Positions 19,813-28,865 of a stretch of 64,000 nucleotides of DNA are shown one piece after another. The stretch's first letter is position 1. Each line of letters opens with the position of its first letter. Below the pieces are notes generated by a model, which worked only from the letters and a program-made list of their open reading frames with translations, was not told the origin of the DNA and did no database searches. Both the position numbers and the translations under genes were made by a program. Location: positions 27,442 to 91,441 of the forward strand of contig JADZCV010000008.1 of assembly GCA_020851375.1 (NCBI GenBank), read 5' to 3'. This DNA is from Nitrospirota bacterium. Its GTDB lineage: Bacteria > Nitrospirota > 9FT-COMBO-42-15 > HDB-SIOI813.

Positions 19813-21015
19813 ATGGAGGCATCCGAATTTTTTCTGAAGTTACTTGTAATCATCCTGTCCGCAAAGTTCCTTGCCGAAGTCTTTGCATATATAAAGATCC
19901 CCTCTGTCCTCGGTGAGGTTGTTGCCGGCATCATCATTGGACCCAGCCTTCTCGGATTCATTGAGCCTGTTCCAACCTTCTATCTCCTTGCAGAGATCGG
20001 GATACTGCTTCTCCTCTTCGAGGTTGGTCTTGAGACAGATGTAGGACAGATTATCAGGGTTGGGGGACAATCCTTTCTTGTAGCGGCAACAGGGGTAATC
20101 GCCCCGGCTGTATTCGGGTTCTGGGTATCCCATTACGGATTCGGTCTCTCACTTATCCCCTCCCTGTTTATTGGCGGAACGATTGTGGCCACGAGCATTG
20201 GCATTACTGTCCGGGTTCTGGTAGATCTGAAGAAAGAAAAGACCAGAGTATCCAGGATCGTACTCGGGGCTGCTGTTTTAGATGACGTTATTGGTGTGGT
20301 CATCCTTGCTGTTCTTTATGACTTTGCAGTAAAAGGAACAGTTAATGTCTTCAACACGATAAAGATACTGGCCTTCATCACTATCTTTCTTCTTATTGCA
20401 CCAGTCATCGCAAAATTGTTCGTTCCGATGTTGGCAAGGTTAACATTGATAAGCAAAACAAAGGGGATGGCGCCCACATTAATAATATCGGTGATCCTTA
20501 TCCTCGCTGTTATTTCTCATAAGGTCGGTGCCCCTGAAATATTGGGATCTTTTGCTGCAGGAATTGCGCTGGCAAGACGTTTCTTTTTCCCATTGGGCTC
20601 AACCATTGATCACTACAGCCACCAAATGGCGGAAAAGATCGAGGATAGCATGAAGCCGATTATCGAACTCTTCGTCCCGCTCTTTTTTGTCATGGTTGGG
20701 GTGTCGATCAACTTCAGGGTTATTGACCTTGCCTCAGGGGCCTTCTGGGGATTTGCCGGCATATTGACAATTACCGCCGTTATCACAAAGATGGTCAGTG
20801 GTATATGGGTCAAGGGTGGCTGGAACAGGAAGCTTTCTACAGGGATTGCAATGGTGCCGAGGGGGGAAGTGGGGCTCATATTTGCTGAAGTTGCAAAAAG
20901 GGGCGGTATATTCAATGATGAGACCTATGCAGTAGTTGTATTTGTAGTAGCCCTGACAACGCTCCTCGCCCCTCTTGCCCTGAGATATTTCATGGAGGAT
21001 GACTCGGAGACTTAG
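19813..21015 (+). CDS. CPA2-type cation/H+ antiporter (KefB/NapA-like)
   Basis: This 400-residue membrane protein has about 12-13 hydrophobic segments and the CPA2 signature: IKIPSVLGEVVAGIIIGP in TM2-3, LLLFEVGLETD, the core LDDVIGVVILAV with paired Asp, and a late MVPRGEVGLIFAEV. It would exchange Na+ or K+ for protons. There is no RCK/TrkA-N domain, so it is the short form. It follows the phosphatase by 39 bases with GAGGAGGACC before the ATG, probably in the same transcript. This suggests a role in ion balance during osmotic stress. Confidence 0.88.
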   Translation: MEASEFFLKLLVIILSAKFLAEVFAYIKIPSVLGEVVAGIIIGPSLLGFIEPVPTFYLLAEIGILLLLFEVGLETDVGQIIRVGGQSFLVAATGVIAPAVFGFWVSHYGFGLSLIPSLFIGGTIVATSIGITVRVLVDLKKEKTRVSRIVLGAAVLDDVIGVVILAVLYDFAVKGTVNVFNTIKILAFITIFLLIAPVIAKLFVPMLARLTLISKTKGMAPTLIISVILILAVISHKVGAPEILGSFAAGIALARRFFFPLGSTIDHYSHQMAEKIEDSMKPIIELFVPLFFVMVGVSINFRVIDLASGAFWGFAGILTITAVITKMVSGIWVKGGWNRKLSTGIAMVPRGEVGLIFAEVAKRGGIFNDETYAVVVFVVALTTLLAPLALRYFMEDDSET

Positions 21016-21134
21016 ATGCTCCGTGATTATGGATCAGCTTGCCTCCTACCAGACCCATAGCAAGCTAAGGGGATTGCGCTCGTTATGCATTTTTATGTTT
21101 CAACCATAGAATAGCTAAAATTTCCTGTTTCAGT

Positions 21135-21488
21135 TCAGCTCCTGATCCTGTAACCATTCCTTTCAAGAATTATCAACTTCCCGCTGAAAGAAGGGGATTT
21201 GTATTGATTTAAAAGGAGATCTAATGAAGGCAGTATATATTCCAGAAGTGGCGGATGTATTCTTATATGAATTATTCCGGATGTCTTCCCAGGGGGGTAT
21301 TTCAGAATATTGCCAAAGTGTTTATCAAACGTTATAACAGTCCGATCTTCTTCTTTGGCCATACGCATAACTTCGTCATCTATACTTTTGAAGATACCTT
21401 CTTCCTGGAGAGATTTTACATCATGCCCCTTATCACGGAGATGGGCAGTAATTTTAGGGAAAATATTTTCGTCAGCAAGAAATTTCAA
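21135..21488 (-). CDS. DUF5615 PIN-like toxin
   Basis: This 117-residue protein begins MKFLADENIFPKITAHLRDKG, the acidic start of PIN-like DUF5615 proteins. Conserved Asp residues follow in SIDDEVMRMAKEEDRTVITFDKHFG. Such proteins are putative ribonucleases paired with DUF433 antitoxins. Its ATG overlaps the stop of the upstream DUF433 gene by four bases, which confirms a two-gene module. It lies opposite to the surrounding osmolyte genes, consistent with insertion. Confidence 0.82.
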   Translation of the reverse strand: MKFLADENIFPKITAHLRDKGHDVKSLQEEGIFKSIDDEVMRMAKEEDRTVITFDKHFGNILKYPPGKTSGIIHIRIHPPLLEYILPSLDLLLNQYKSPSFSGKLIILERNGYRIRS

Positions 21489-21721
21489 CGTACCGGCTCT
21501 TCAAATGGAACATATTCCTGTTCCTTGATGAGCGTTGCAGCGTAATGAAGACATGCGGTAATATCTTCGGTTTTCAGGTTAGGATAATAGTCTCTTACAA
21601 TGTCACGAGGAGTAAGTCCTGCTTCCAAAAGTTCAAGAATAAGGTAAACCATAATTCTCGTACCTTTTATACATGGCTGGCCATGGCAGACATTATCATT
21701 TATTTCAATTCTCTCATTCAT
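21485..21721 (-). CDS. DUF433 antitoxin
   Basis: This 78-residue protein matches DUF433: ERIEINDNVCHGQPCIKGTRI, then LLEAGLTPRDIVRDYYPNLKTEDITACLHYA, a winged-helix-like DNA-binding fold. It is expected to neutralise the adjacent DUF5615 toxin and to repress the pair. AGAGGACG precedes the ATG on the minus strand. Confidence 0.85.
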   Translation of the reverse strand: MNERIEINDNVCHGQPCIKGTRIMVYLILELLEAGLTPRDIVRDYYPNLKTEDITACLHYAATLIKEQEYVPFEEPVR

Positions 21722-21892
21722 TTTAACGTCCTCTCATCCAAGAGAATATAATAGAGAATATGAAAAGTCAATTTTTAAAGCCTTAATTTTGTCTGGAAAT
21801 CAGGGGATGATTGAAGTATACTGATGGATGTCAGGCTGGTCAAGCATATAACATCGCAGTTGGTCCGTAAACCTTACTTATATTGTGACACA

Positions 21893-22088
21893 GGTCATCT
21901 TTTTACAGATCTTGACGGGACGTTGCTTTATCCCGGAAGGGTATTCCCCATTTCCGGCAGACGGGGAGCTCACGATTGGTTACAGAGTGATCACCTTCGG
22001 CAGACCATACAGCAAGGTCTGGAAGGTACTCCTGAAGATTCAAGAGAGGATCGATCTGCCGCGCCAGATCAGGGCAGAAGGAATCTGA
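21893..22088 (+). pseudogene. Decayed fragment of a second MPGP-type phosphatase
   Basis: One frame gives HLFTDLDGTLLYPG, the HAD nucleophile motif. A second frame then gives CFIPEGYSPFPADGE and YRVITFGRPYSKVWKVLLKI, which align with FIPAGYF and YIVTILGRPYNVIRRIF of the intact phosphatase at 18958-19773. About 65 codons between the two blocks are missing, the frame shifts, and the C-terminal half is absent. It sits between the toxin-antitoxin pair and the DUF389 gene. Confidence 0.75.
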
Positions 22089-22121
22089 TCTGAGGGTGCC
22101 TCGATTTAGAGTGGGCAAAGA

Positions 22122-23771
22122 GTGGATGAAGAATGGAGGAAGAGATTGGATTTTGAGAGTTTGACATATAAATTAATCTCCTATCTGAAAAATATCCCAG
22201 GCAAGATGGCAGCCGAGGTCAACCATCGCACGGTGATCAAGGACATCTACCTCGAAGTGGATATATCTCCTGGCTACTTTCTCTTTCTGACACTTGCCAA
22301 TTTGATTGCCCTGTCCGGCCTGATTACAAACAGCGCAGCGGTCATCATCGGCGCCATGTTGATCTCCCCATTGATGGGGCCGATCCTGAGCTGCGGTTTT
22401 GCATTTATCACAGGGGATTGGACAATTGGAAAGAAAGCCCTAAGGAAGGTGACCCTCAGCGTTGCCGTCACTATTGTGATAGCGGCCTTTGCAACCTATC
22501 TGTCTCCCCTGCATGAAGTGACAGATGAGATACTATCGAGGACAAGACCGAATCTCTATGACCTGATCATCGCCTTTTTTGCTGGCATCGCCGGTGCGAT
22601 CGCGATATGTACGAGGAAGAATTACATCACGATAGTCACCGGTGTGGCGATTGCCACAGCAGTCATCCCTCCCCTGAGTGTTGCAGGATTCGGTATGGGG
22701 ACGTGGAATTTCTATGTTGCAGGTGGCGGATTTTTTCTCTTCTTTACAAACTTCGTTGCCATCATCTTTGCCACCTCCATCATCTTTTTCCTCTACGGAT
22801 TCAAACCTGGAATCATTACAGAGATCGGGATTGCACAGCTCAGGAAGAGGATTATCATCCTTACACTCAGTTTTATCATAATTGCAATTCCCCTGATCTA
22901 TACCCTCCATGTCTCTGTATCAGAGGTAAGGCTAAGGGGTAATATCAATTTTGCTTTGAAGCAGGAATTCGACGTGGAAAGACGTTCCCATCTGGCCACT
23001 TTCGGATATGTTGAGGGAGAAGAGGATACACTTGAGATCAGCGCCATTGTCAACACCGTGGACTATCTGAAGGAGGCTGAGGTAAAAAGGATTGAGGAAA
23101 AGGTTGCCCGCTATCTCAATCGGGATGTTATACTGAATGTGGAGCAGGTGCGAGTGCAGACAGGAGGATTGAAGGAAGAAGCGGCGAGATCACCTTTACT
23201 GCCGACCCTTGTCCCTTCAAGACCTCCATCTGAAATTATCAGGAGCTCCCGTGAGGATTCTCTGGGGACTATCAGAAAGACCGTAGAAAAAATTGACAGG
23301 ATAATTGCTCCTTCTATTGTGGATGATTTCTATATAGGCTTTCACTATAAGGCAACCCCTGTTGTTGTCAGCCTTAAGATAAAAAAAGATACCCCCATGA
23401 CAGAGTCGGAGATTCAGTGGCTCAGTAAAATACTTTCTGAAGACCTGGGTCACCCGGTTGATCTGAAGGTGGAGACCATCCCGTTTATCACTCCTCTGGT
23501 CTTCAACAGGGGGGAGACAACTCTGTCAGATGAGATGAAGACTGTGCTGCTGGAAATAAAAAAGGTCTATCAAAGGGATCCATCATCTGAATTTGTTGTC
23601 GAATCCTATCCTGAAACAGCGAGCCGGAAGGAGAAGATGCTTGCAGAGGAAAGAGCAGGTATTGTTGTTAATATCCTTGTGGATGAATTTAAGATACCCC
23701 GTGAATCTGTAAAAAAAATAGTTCATAGAAGTACAATGAAATCACCTGTTGTAAGGATTTCTGTTTTATAG
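22122..23771 (+). CDS. DUF389 membrane protein with C-terminal OmpA-like extension
   Basis: This 549-residue protein opens with a DUF389 domain (about residues 45-270). Its signature LANLIALSGLITNSAAVIIGAMLISPLMGPI and several later membrane segments are visible. The soluble C-terminal half has beta/alpha repeats (IVNTVDYLKEAEVKRIEEKVA). It ends with a stretch that looks OmpA/MotB-like (FNRGETTLSDEMKTVLLEI, then AEERAGIVVNILVDEF). The function of DUF389 is unknown. The start is GTG at 22122 with a weak ribosome site. Its position suggests a link with membrane or osmotic stress. Confidence 0.8.
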   Translation: MDEEWRKRLDFESLTYKLISYLKNIPGKMAAEVNHRTVIKDIYLEVDISPGYFLFLTLANLIALSGLITNSAAVIIGAMLISPLMGPILSCGFAFITGDWTIGKKALRKVTLSVAVTIVIAAFATYLSPLHEVTDEILSRTRPNLYDLIIAFFAGIAGAIAICTRKNYITIVTGVAIATAVIPPLSVAGFGMGTWNFYVAGGGFFLFFTNFVAIIFATSIIFFLYGFKPGIITEIGIAQLRKRIIILTLSFIIIAIPLIYTLHVSVSEVRLRGNINFALKQEFDVERRSHLATFGYVEGEEDTLEISAIVNTVDYLKEAEVKRIEEKVARYLNRDVILNVEQVRVQTGGLKEEAARSPLLPTLVPSRPPSEIIRSSREDSLGTIRKTVEKIDRIIAPSIVDDFYIGFHYKATPVVVSLKIKKDTPMTESEIQWLSKILSEDLGHPVDLKVETIPFITPLVFNRGETTLSDEMKTVLLEIKKVYQRDPSSEFVVESYPETASRKEKMLAEERAGIVVNILVDEFKIPRESVKKIVHRSTMKSPVVRISVL

Positions 23772-23826
23772 GGATTATTTCGCATTTGTAACCGGGTGTC
23801 ACAAACCTGAAAAGAACGAGTCTGTT

Positions 23827-25179
23827 ATGACAATAAATAAAGAATATCTTATTGATATCTTCAACTTTGCAATCAAGGCGGCAGACCCTTATCGAGCAGT
23901 CATGGGGAAGCTAAGAGTCGCCGGTGATAAGATAATCCTCCCTGAAGAGGAGTATAACCTCAACGGTTTCAGGCGGATAGTTGTGATAGGGGCGGGGAAG
24001 GCTGTGTCTCCAATGGCACGTGCCATCGAAGAGATATTTGAAGGTAAAATTGAGGAGGGGATTATCATTGTCAAGTATGGACACACGGGATTACTCAGAA
24101 AGGTCAGGCAGATCGAGGCATCCCATCCGCTTCCTGATTTCAATGGTGTCAGAGGAACGAATGAAATAATGGATGTGCTGAAAAGGGCGGATGAAAAGAC
24201 TTTGGTTATCTGCCTGGTATCCGGTGGCGTCTCATCCCTTCTTGTTTCACCTATAGATGACGTGGGTCTGGAAAATAAACGGGCTGTTACAGATCTTCTT
24301 CTGAAGGCAGGGGCTAACATCGATGAGCTAAATGCAGTCAGGAAACATATCTCCAATGTCAAAGGTGGCAGGATGGCGGAACTGGCCTACCCTGCTACTA
24401 TATATACAATGATCCTTTCTGATGTAATCGGCGACAGGCTTGATGTTATTGCCTCAGGGCCGACCGTACCTGACCCCACTACATATAAAGATGCTGTAGA
24501 GGTTATAAGGAAATATGGACTTGAAGACAGGATTCCTGTCAGGGTAGTGAAGATTTTAGAAGGTGGTGAGAAAGGGAAGCATAAAGAGACACCAAAGGGC
24601 GGTGAAGAGTTTTTTAGAAAGGCAAGGACAGTCATCTTAGGGGGAATAAAAGAGGCGATTGATGCTGCCAGGGAAAAGGCTGAAGCCATGGGGTTTACAG
24701 TTGACATAGTGACGTCGGAACTTCAGGGGGAGGCGAAAGAAGTGGCAAAGGACCTTGCTGTCAGGGCAATAGAAGCAAGAAATGACATGAAGGCCGGTGA
24801 TAAACCCCTCTGTCTCATCTCCGGCGGAGAAACAACTGTCACAGTAAAAGGAAACGGTCTCGGCGGAAGAAACCAGGAGCTTGCCCTCGCCTTTGCTATA
24901 GAGATTGCAGGAAAAAGGGGGATAACGCTCCTATCCGCCGGCACTGACGGCACTGACGGCCCTACGGAGGCTGCAGGAGCCATCGTGGACAGCAGGACGA
25001 TGTCTCTTGCAAGGGAATACGGGCTTGATGCAGAGTTTTATCTTGAGAATAATGATTCATATCATTTCTTTGAAAAACTCGATTCCTTGTCGCGTGAGCG
25101 GCATCATTTAAAGACCGGCCCTACTGGTACCAATGTAATGGATCTTCAAATCATCATGGTAGACAAACATGAAAACTGA
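23827..25179 (+). CDS. Glycerate 2-kinase (GckA/TtuD, MOFRL family)
   Basis: This 450-residue protein has the two-domain DUF4147 (N-terminal, VVIGAGKAVSPMARAIEE; CLVSGGVSSLL) plus MOFRL (C-terminal, SGGETTVTVKGNGLGGRNQELALA) layout of class II glycerate kinases. These make 2-phosphoglycerate from glycerate; older annotations call them hydroxypyruvate reductase. In this locus it could recycle glycerate released from glucosylglycerate, or balance the glycerate pool used by the glycosyltransferase whose start overlaps its end by 11 bases. Confidence 0.88.
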   Translation: MTINKEYLIDIFNFAIKAADPYRAVMGKLRVAGDKIILPEEEYNLNGFRRIVVIGAGKAVSPMARAIEEIFEGKIEEGIIIVKYGHTGLLRKVRQIEASHPLPDFNGVRGTNEIMDVLKRADEKTLVICLVSGGVSSLLVSPIDDVGLENKRAVTDLLLKAGANIDELNAVRKHISNVKGGRMAELAYPATIYTMILSDVIGDRLDVIASGPTVPDPTTYKDAVEVIRKYGLEDRIPVRVVKILEGGEKGKHKETPKGGEEFFRKARTVILGGIKEAIDAAREKAEAMGFTVDIVTSELQGEAKEVAKDLAVRAIEARNDMKAGDKPLCLISGGETTVTVKGNGLGGRNQELALAFAIEIAGKRGITLLSAGTDGTDGPTEAAGAIVDSRTMSLAREYGLDAEFYLENNDSYHFFEKLDSLSRERHHLKTGPTGTNVMDLQIIMVDKHEN

Positions 25180-26383
25180 GAAGGCGGACATCCTCGTCGG
25201 GATCGCAAGTTTTAATAACGCAGGTACAATAGGTCATGTGGTGAAGGCCGTGGATGCAGGGCTTGTGAAATATTTCCCGGATAAAAAGGCGATTATCGTC
25301 AATTCCGATGGAGGATCCAGGGACGGGACGCCGGATATTGTGAAGACTGCCACCCATGACCAAGCCGCGATCTTTCTATCCCACCCTGTATACCCGGCCC
25401 ACAGGATCAGCATTCCCTACAACGGGATCCCAGGGAAAGGGAGCGCCTTCAGGGCCATTTTCCGCAAGGCTGTCGAGATGAAGGCTGAGGCATGTTGCGT
25501 GGTGGATGCTGATTTACGCAGCATAACGCCTGAATGGGTGGAGCTTCTTTTGTCCCCTGTAATTCAAAATGGATTTGACTTTGTAGCCCCACTCTACAAC
25601 AGGCATAAATATGATGGAACGATTACTAACTCAATCGTCTATCCTCTAACAAGGGCCCTCTATGGCAGGAGGATCAGGCAGCCAATAGGAGGTGAGTTTG
25701 GATTTTCAGGAAGAATGGCTGATTTTTACATGTCTCAGGAGGTATGGGAAAGTCATGTGGCCCGCTTTGGTGTTGATATATGGATGACAACAGAGGCGAT
25801 TGCCGGTGATTATAAAGTCTGTCAGACCTTTCTGGGGGCAAAGATCCACGACCCTAAGGATCCGGGTTCAGACCTTGCGGATATGCTGCTGCAGGTGGTT
25901 GCTACCCTGTTTGCCCTGACAGAGAAACACTATGACAAGTGGAAGGATGAAAAGGGATCGTCAGAGGTTCCGACTTTAGGCTTCAGATATCAGGTCGGAC
26001 TTGAATCCGTAAAGGTGAATGCAGAGAAGATGCTTAACATATTCAGGGCAGGGCAGGAAAATCTTCGGGATATATGGTTGAAGATAATAGGACAGGGGGA
26101 TTTTGGTGAGATAGAACGTCTCAGTCGTCTTCCTGACGCGTCATTTAAATTTCCTGATGGATTATGGGCAAAGGTTGTATATGACTTTATCATTGCGTAT
26201 CATAGAAAGGTGATGGCGCCGGAACACCTTATCAGGTCGCTTGTACCATTATATCTTGGAAAAACTGCATCATTTGTGCTTGAAGTGGAAAACATGGAAC
26301 AGGAAGGTGCGGAGGCCTGCATAGAGAAATTGTGTCAGGAGTTTGAAAATAACAAAGATTATCTTATAAGTAACTGGAAATGA
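25169..26383 (+). CDS. Glycerate-type glycosyltransferase (Ggs or MggA candidate)
   Basis: This 404-residue GT-A glycosyltransferase has an N-terminal DILVGIASFNNAGTI, VNSDGGSRDGT, the metal-binding VVDADLRSITPEW (a DxD-like Asp-Ala-Asp), and GGEFGFSGRMADF. There is no signal or membrane anchor. The layout resembles enzymes that glycosylate glycerate or phosphoglycerate, such as glucosylglycerate synthase or mannosylglucosyl-3-phosphoglycerate synthase. It overlaps the glycerate kinase gene and lies two genes before glucosyl-3-phosphoglycerate synthase. The sugar donor and acceptor are inferred from context only. Confidence 0.72.
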   Translation: MKTEKADILVGIASFNNAGTIGHVVKAVDAGLVKYFPDKKAIIVNSDGGSRDGTPDIVKTATHDQAAIFLSHPVYPAHRISIPYNGIPGKGSAFRAIFRKAVEMKAEACCVVDADLRSITPEWVELLLSPVIQNGFDFVAPLYNRHKYDGTITNSIVYPLTRALYGRRIRQPIGGEFGFSGRMADFYMSQEVWESHVARFGVDIWMTTEAIAGDYKVCQTFLGAKIHDPKDPGSDLADMLLQVVATLFALTEKHYDKWKDEKGSSEVPTLGFRYQVGLESVKVNAEKMLNIFRAGQENLRDIWLKIIGQGDFGEIERLSRLPDASFKFPDGLWAKVVYDFIIAYHRKVMAPEHLIRSLVPLYLGKTASFVLEVENMEQEGAEACIEKLCQEFENNKDYLISNWK

Positions 26384-26395
26384 GGAGGTGATATT

Positions 26396-27109
26396 ATGGA
26401 GAACTTTATGGAGTTGTTATTTCAGCCGCTGATTAATTTTGGAATAAAAGTCTTTGAGTTTGTACCAAATGTGCTGGCAATGCTGATTATCTTTATCGCC
26501 GGTTTCTTATTCTCCCGCCTCATTAAAATGTTTTTGTTGCGGCTCTTCAGGGTTACAAACTTTGACAGCTGGTGTGACAGGGCAGGTTTGACCGCTATTA
26601 TAAGAAAAGGGGATATATGGTCAAAACCATCAGAGGTATTCGGGGGTATAATCTACTGGTTTCTTATTATACTATTTCTGATGATCGGATTCAGCGCCCT
26701 TCAGTTGCAGACTATTGACAATCTGACAGCACAATTCTTTCTCTATATCCCGCGGGCATTTTCCGCTCTTATCATCCTTATCGGGGGTTACATGTTTGCC
26801 GGTTTTATCAGCAGGGCAGTGTTGATCACCGCAGTTAACAGCGGATATCACTATGCAAAGATACTTGCCGAGGCAGTGAGGCTTCTGCTGATTGTGCTAA
26901 TTCTTGCGATGGCGCTTGAACAGCTTCAGATAGCGCGGGGTATAGTGATAGCAGCCTTTTCCATAGTCTTTGGCGGCATTATACTTGCCCTTGCAATAGC
27001 ATTTGGCATAGGCGGAATAGATGCAGCGAAAAGGATAATCAGCGCCGGCGGGGCGGAGCATAAAGGGGACAGGAGGAATGAAAAAGAAAGAGATGCTGAA
27101 CATTTATAG
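26396..27109 (+). CDS. Mechanosensitive-channel-related membrane protein (TM_helix repeat)
   Basis: This 237-residue protein has four or five membrane segments in the pattern of conserved TM-helix (PF05552-like) proteins related to MscS. Two similar units are seen: FVPNVLAMLIIFIAGFLFSRL and YIPRAFSALIILIGGYMFAGF. The end is glycine-rich, IALAFGIGG-like (ALAIAFGIGGIDAAKRI). The cytoplasmic MscS beta domain is absent. TGAGGAGGTG precedes the ATG. Sitting between two osmolyte glycosyltransferases, it may serve as a tension-sensing or solute-release component. Confidence 0.75.
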   Translation: MENFMELLFQPLINFGIKVFEFVPNVLAMLIIFIAGFLFSRLIKMFLLRLFRVTNFDSWCDRAGLTAIIRKGDIWSKPSEVFGGIIYWFLIILFLMIGFSALQLQTIDNLTAQFFLYIPRAFSALIILIGGYMFAGFISRAVLITAVNSGYHYAKILAEAVRLLLIVLILAMALEQLQIARGIVIAAFSIVFGGIILALAIAFGIGGIDAAKRIISAGGAEHKGDRRNEKERDAEHL

Positions 27110-27119
27110 GAGGTGAAAG

Positions 27120-28328
27120 ATGGCGGATTTCTATCAGACTGATTTAATAATTACATTGCACAGGCTTGGAAGTCCGGGGCTGGAAAGGATTGAGTCTGAA
27201 CTCAGGGAATTTTCCAGACAGCGTCCCATTGCGCTGGTGCTCCCTGCGCTCGTTACTGAGTTTCAGAGAGATGCTATCAAAGGTATAATTGCAGAGTTAA
27301 AAAAGGTCAGATACCTCAGTGAGATTATCCTGGTTCTTGGCAGGGCAAGTGACAAGGAATTCAGTTATGTCCGGGAGTTCATGTCCCAGCTTCCATGTGA
27401 AGTCAGGATTATTCATAATGAGGGTAAAAGGGTTAAGGAGATTTATGCCACACTCGAGAGAAATAATGTCTCGGCGGGCGAGGATGGGAAAGGACGCTCT
27501 GCATGGTTTGCCTATGGATACATATTAGCCAATGCACAATCTGAAGTCATTGCGCTGCACGATTGTGACATAGTTACATACAACCGGGAGATGCTCGCCA
27601 GATTATGCTATCCGGTTGCCAATCCTAATATAGACGTAGTGTTTTGCAAAGGCTTCTACAGCAGAATTACCGACAAGATGCACGGAAGGGTGACGCGCCT
27701 CTTAATGACTCCGCTCATCAGGGCCATGCAAAAACTTGTGGGGCCGAATCCATTCCTTCTTTTTCTGGACAGCTTCAGATATCCGCTTGCCGGGGAATTT
27801 GCAATGATAACTGATATGGCAAGGACTAACAGGATACCGTGGGATTGGGGGCTCGAGGTTGGCGTGCTGTCAGAGGTCTTCCGGAATTATTCACCGCACC
27901 GTGTCTGCCAGGTTGATATAGCGGATAACTATGAGCATAAGCATCAAATACTTTCCGCTGATGATGCCCAAAAAGGATTGATGAGGATGTCTGTGGACAT
28001 TTGCAAGTCCATGTTCAGATTCCTTGCTGCAGAGGGGATTGTCATGTCAGACAGTTTTTTTAAATCGCTTCAGGTGGCATACATCAGACTTGCAGAGGAT
28101 ACCATGGTAAAATACGAGGCGGATGCAGCGATAAATGGACTCATATTTGACAGGCATGCGGAGGCAGGCGCTGCAGAGGCATTTGCAAACGCTATAAGGA
28201 TAGCTTCTGAGGCATATTCAGAAAACCCTATGGCCGCCCCGCTGATCCCAAACTGGAACAGGGTTACATCAGCCATACCTGGAATTCTTGATATGCTGAA
28301 GAAGGCTGTAGACGAGGACAACAGATAA
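27120..28328 (+). CDS. gpgS: Glucosyl-3-phosphoglycerate synthase
   Basis: This 402-residue protein resembles the bacterial GpgS/GT81 group: a GT-A core with ALVLPALVTEF, a nucleotide-sugar site followed by VIALHDCDIVTYNREML (DCD in the place of DxD), VVFCKGFYSR, and the acceptor region YPLAGEFAMITDMARTNRIPWDWGLEVGVL. GpgS transfers glucose from an NDP-glucose to 3-phosphoglycerate. The product would be dephosphorylated by the phosphatase at 18958-19773. AGGAGGTGAAAG precedes the ATG. Mannosyl-3-phosphoglycerate synthase is less likely. Confidence 0.82.
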   Translation: MADFYQTDLIITLHRLGSPGLERIESELREFSRQRPIALVLPALVTEFQRDAIKGIIAELKKVRYLSEIILVLGRASDKEFSYVREFMSQLPCEVRIIHNEGKRVKEIYATLERNNVSAGEDGKGRSAWFAYGYILANAQSEVIALHDCDIVTYNREMLARLCYPVANPNIDVVFCKGFYSRITDKMHGRVTRLLMTPLIRAMQKLVGPNPFLLFLDSFRYPLAGEFAMITDMARTNRIPWDWGLEVGVLSEVFRNYSPHRVCQVDIADNYEHKHQILSADDAQKGLMRMSVDICKSMFRFLAAEGIVMSDSFFKSLQVAYIRLAEDTMVKYEADAAINGLIFDRHAEAGAAEAFANAIRIASEAYSENPMAAPLIPNWNRVTSAIPGILDMLKKAVDEDNR

Positions 28329-28376
28329 TTATCCGGTATATAAACGCCAGTGTCTATGCCCCTGCAGAGCTGAAAT

Positions 28377-28730
28377 CTATTTGATCCTTTTCTTCGTTCT
28401 GGCTATGACCTTCTTTACAGACTTCTGTGCCTCTTTTTCCAGTTTGACGATCTGTGATTCAATCTTCCTGATCTTTGAAATTGCGGTTTTGACCTTATTA
28501 TCCAGCATAGGATTTTTCACTTTTGAACTTAAGTCATATATTTTGCCGCCCAACTCAGAAATCTCTTTTTGAACTTTTGTCTTAAGGAGAAATATCCGGT
28601 ACCGTCTCTTGCCTTCTTCCGTCATTACTTCGGCCTTCTCTTTTGCTGATGCGACACCCTCTTTCATTACTGCCACCCCGTCCTTTAACCCTTTTTGCAC
28701 ATCTTTCTTGATCTTCTGCCAGAAATCCAT
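28377..28730 (-). CDS. Small lysine-rich coiled-coil protein
   Basis: This 117-residue, very basic helical protein begins MDFWQKIKKDVQKGLKDG. It has heptad-like runs around residues 40-110 (EISELGGKIYDLSSKVK, IRKIESQIVKLEKEAQK) and a KK/RK-rich tail. AAAGGGGG (minus strand) precedes the ATG. It lies opposite to the osmolyte genes between gpgS and mscS. No named family is certain; it resembles small phasin-like or stress-related coiled-coil proteins. Confidence 0.6.
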   Translation of the reverse strand: MDFWQKIKKDVQKGLKDGVAVMKEGVASAKEKAEVMTEEGKRRYRIFLLKTKVQKEISELGGKIYDLSSKVKNPMLDNKVKTAISKIRKIESQIVKLEKEAQKSVKKVIARTKKRIK

Positions 28731-28865
28731 CTTTTCCCCCTTTCATTTTCCAGTCTCCGGTTAATACTGCATCTGTTCCATCCAGGTCAGTTACATTTTT
28801 TCTTGATCAACTGGATATTTATTACTATACTTTAATTGTTTCGTGATTTCCAGACTATTCACATT

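Noticed and set aside
22569..22942. Plus- and minus-strand alternative frames within the DUF389 gene
   Set aside because: His/Ser-rich shadow translations of membrane helices with no independent signals.
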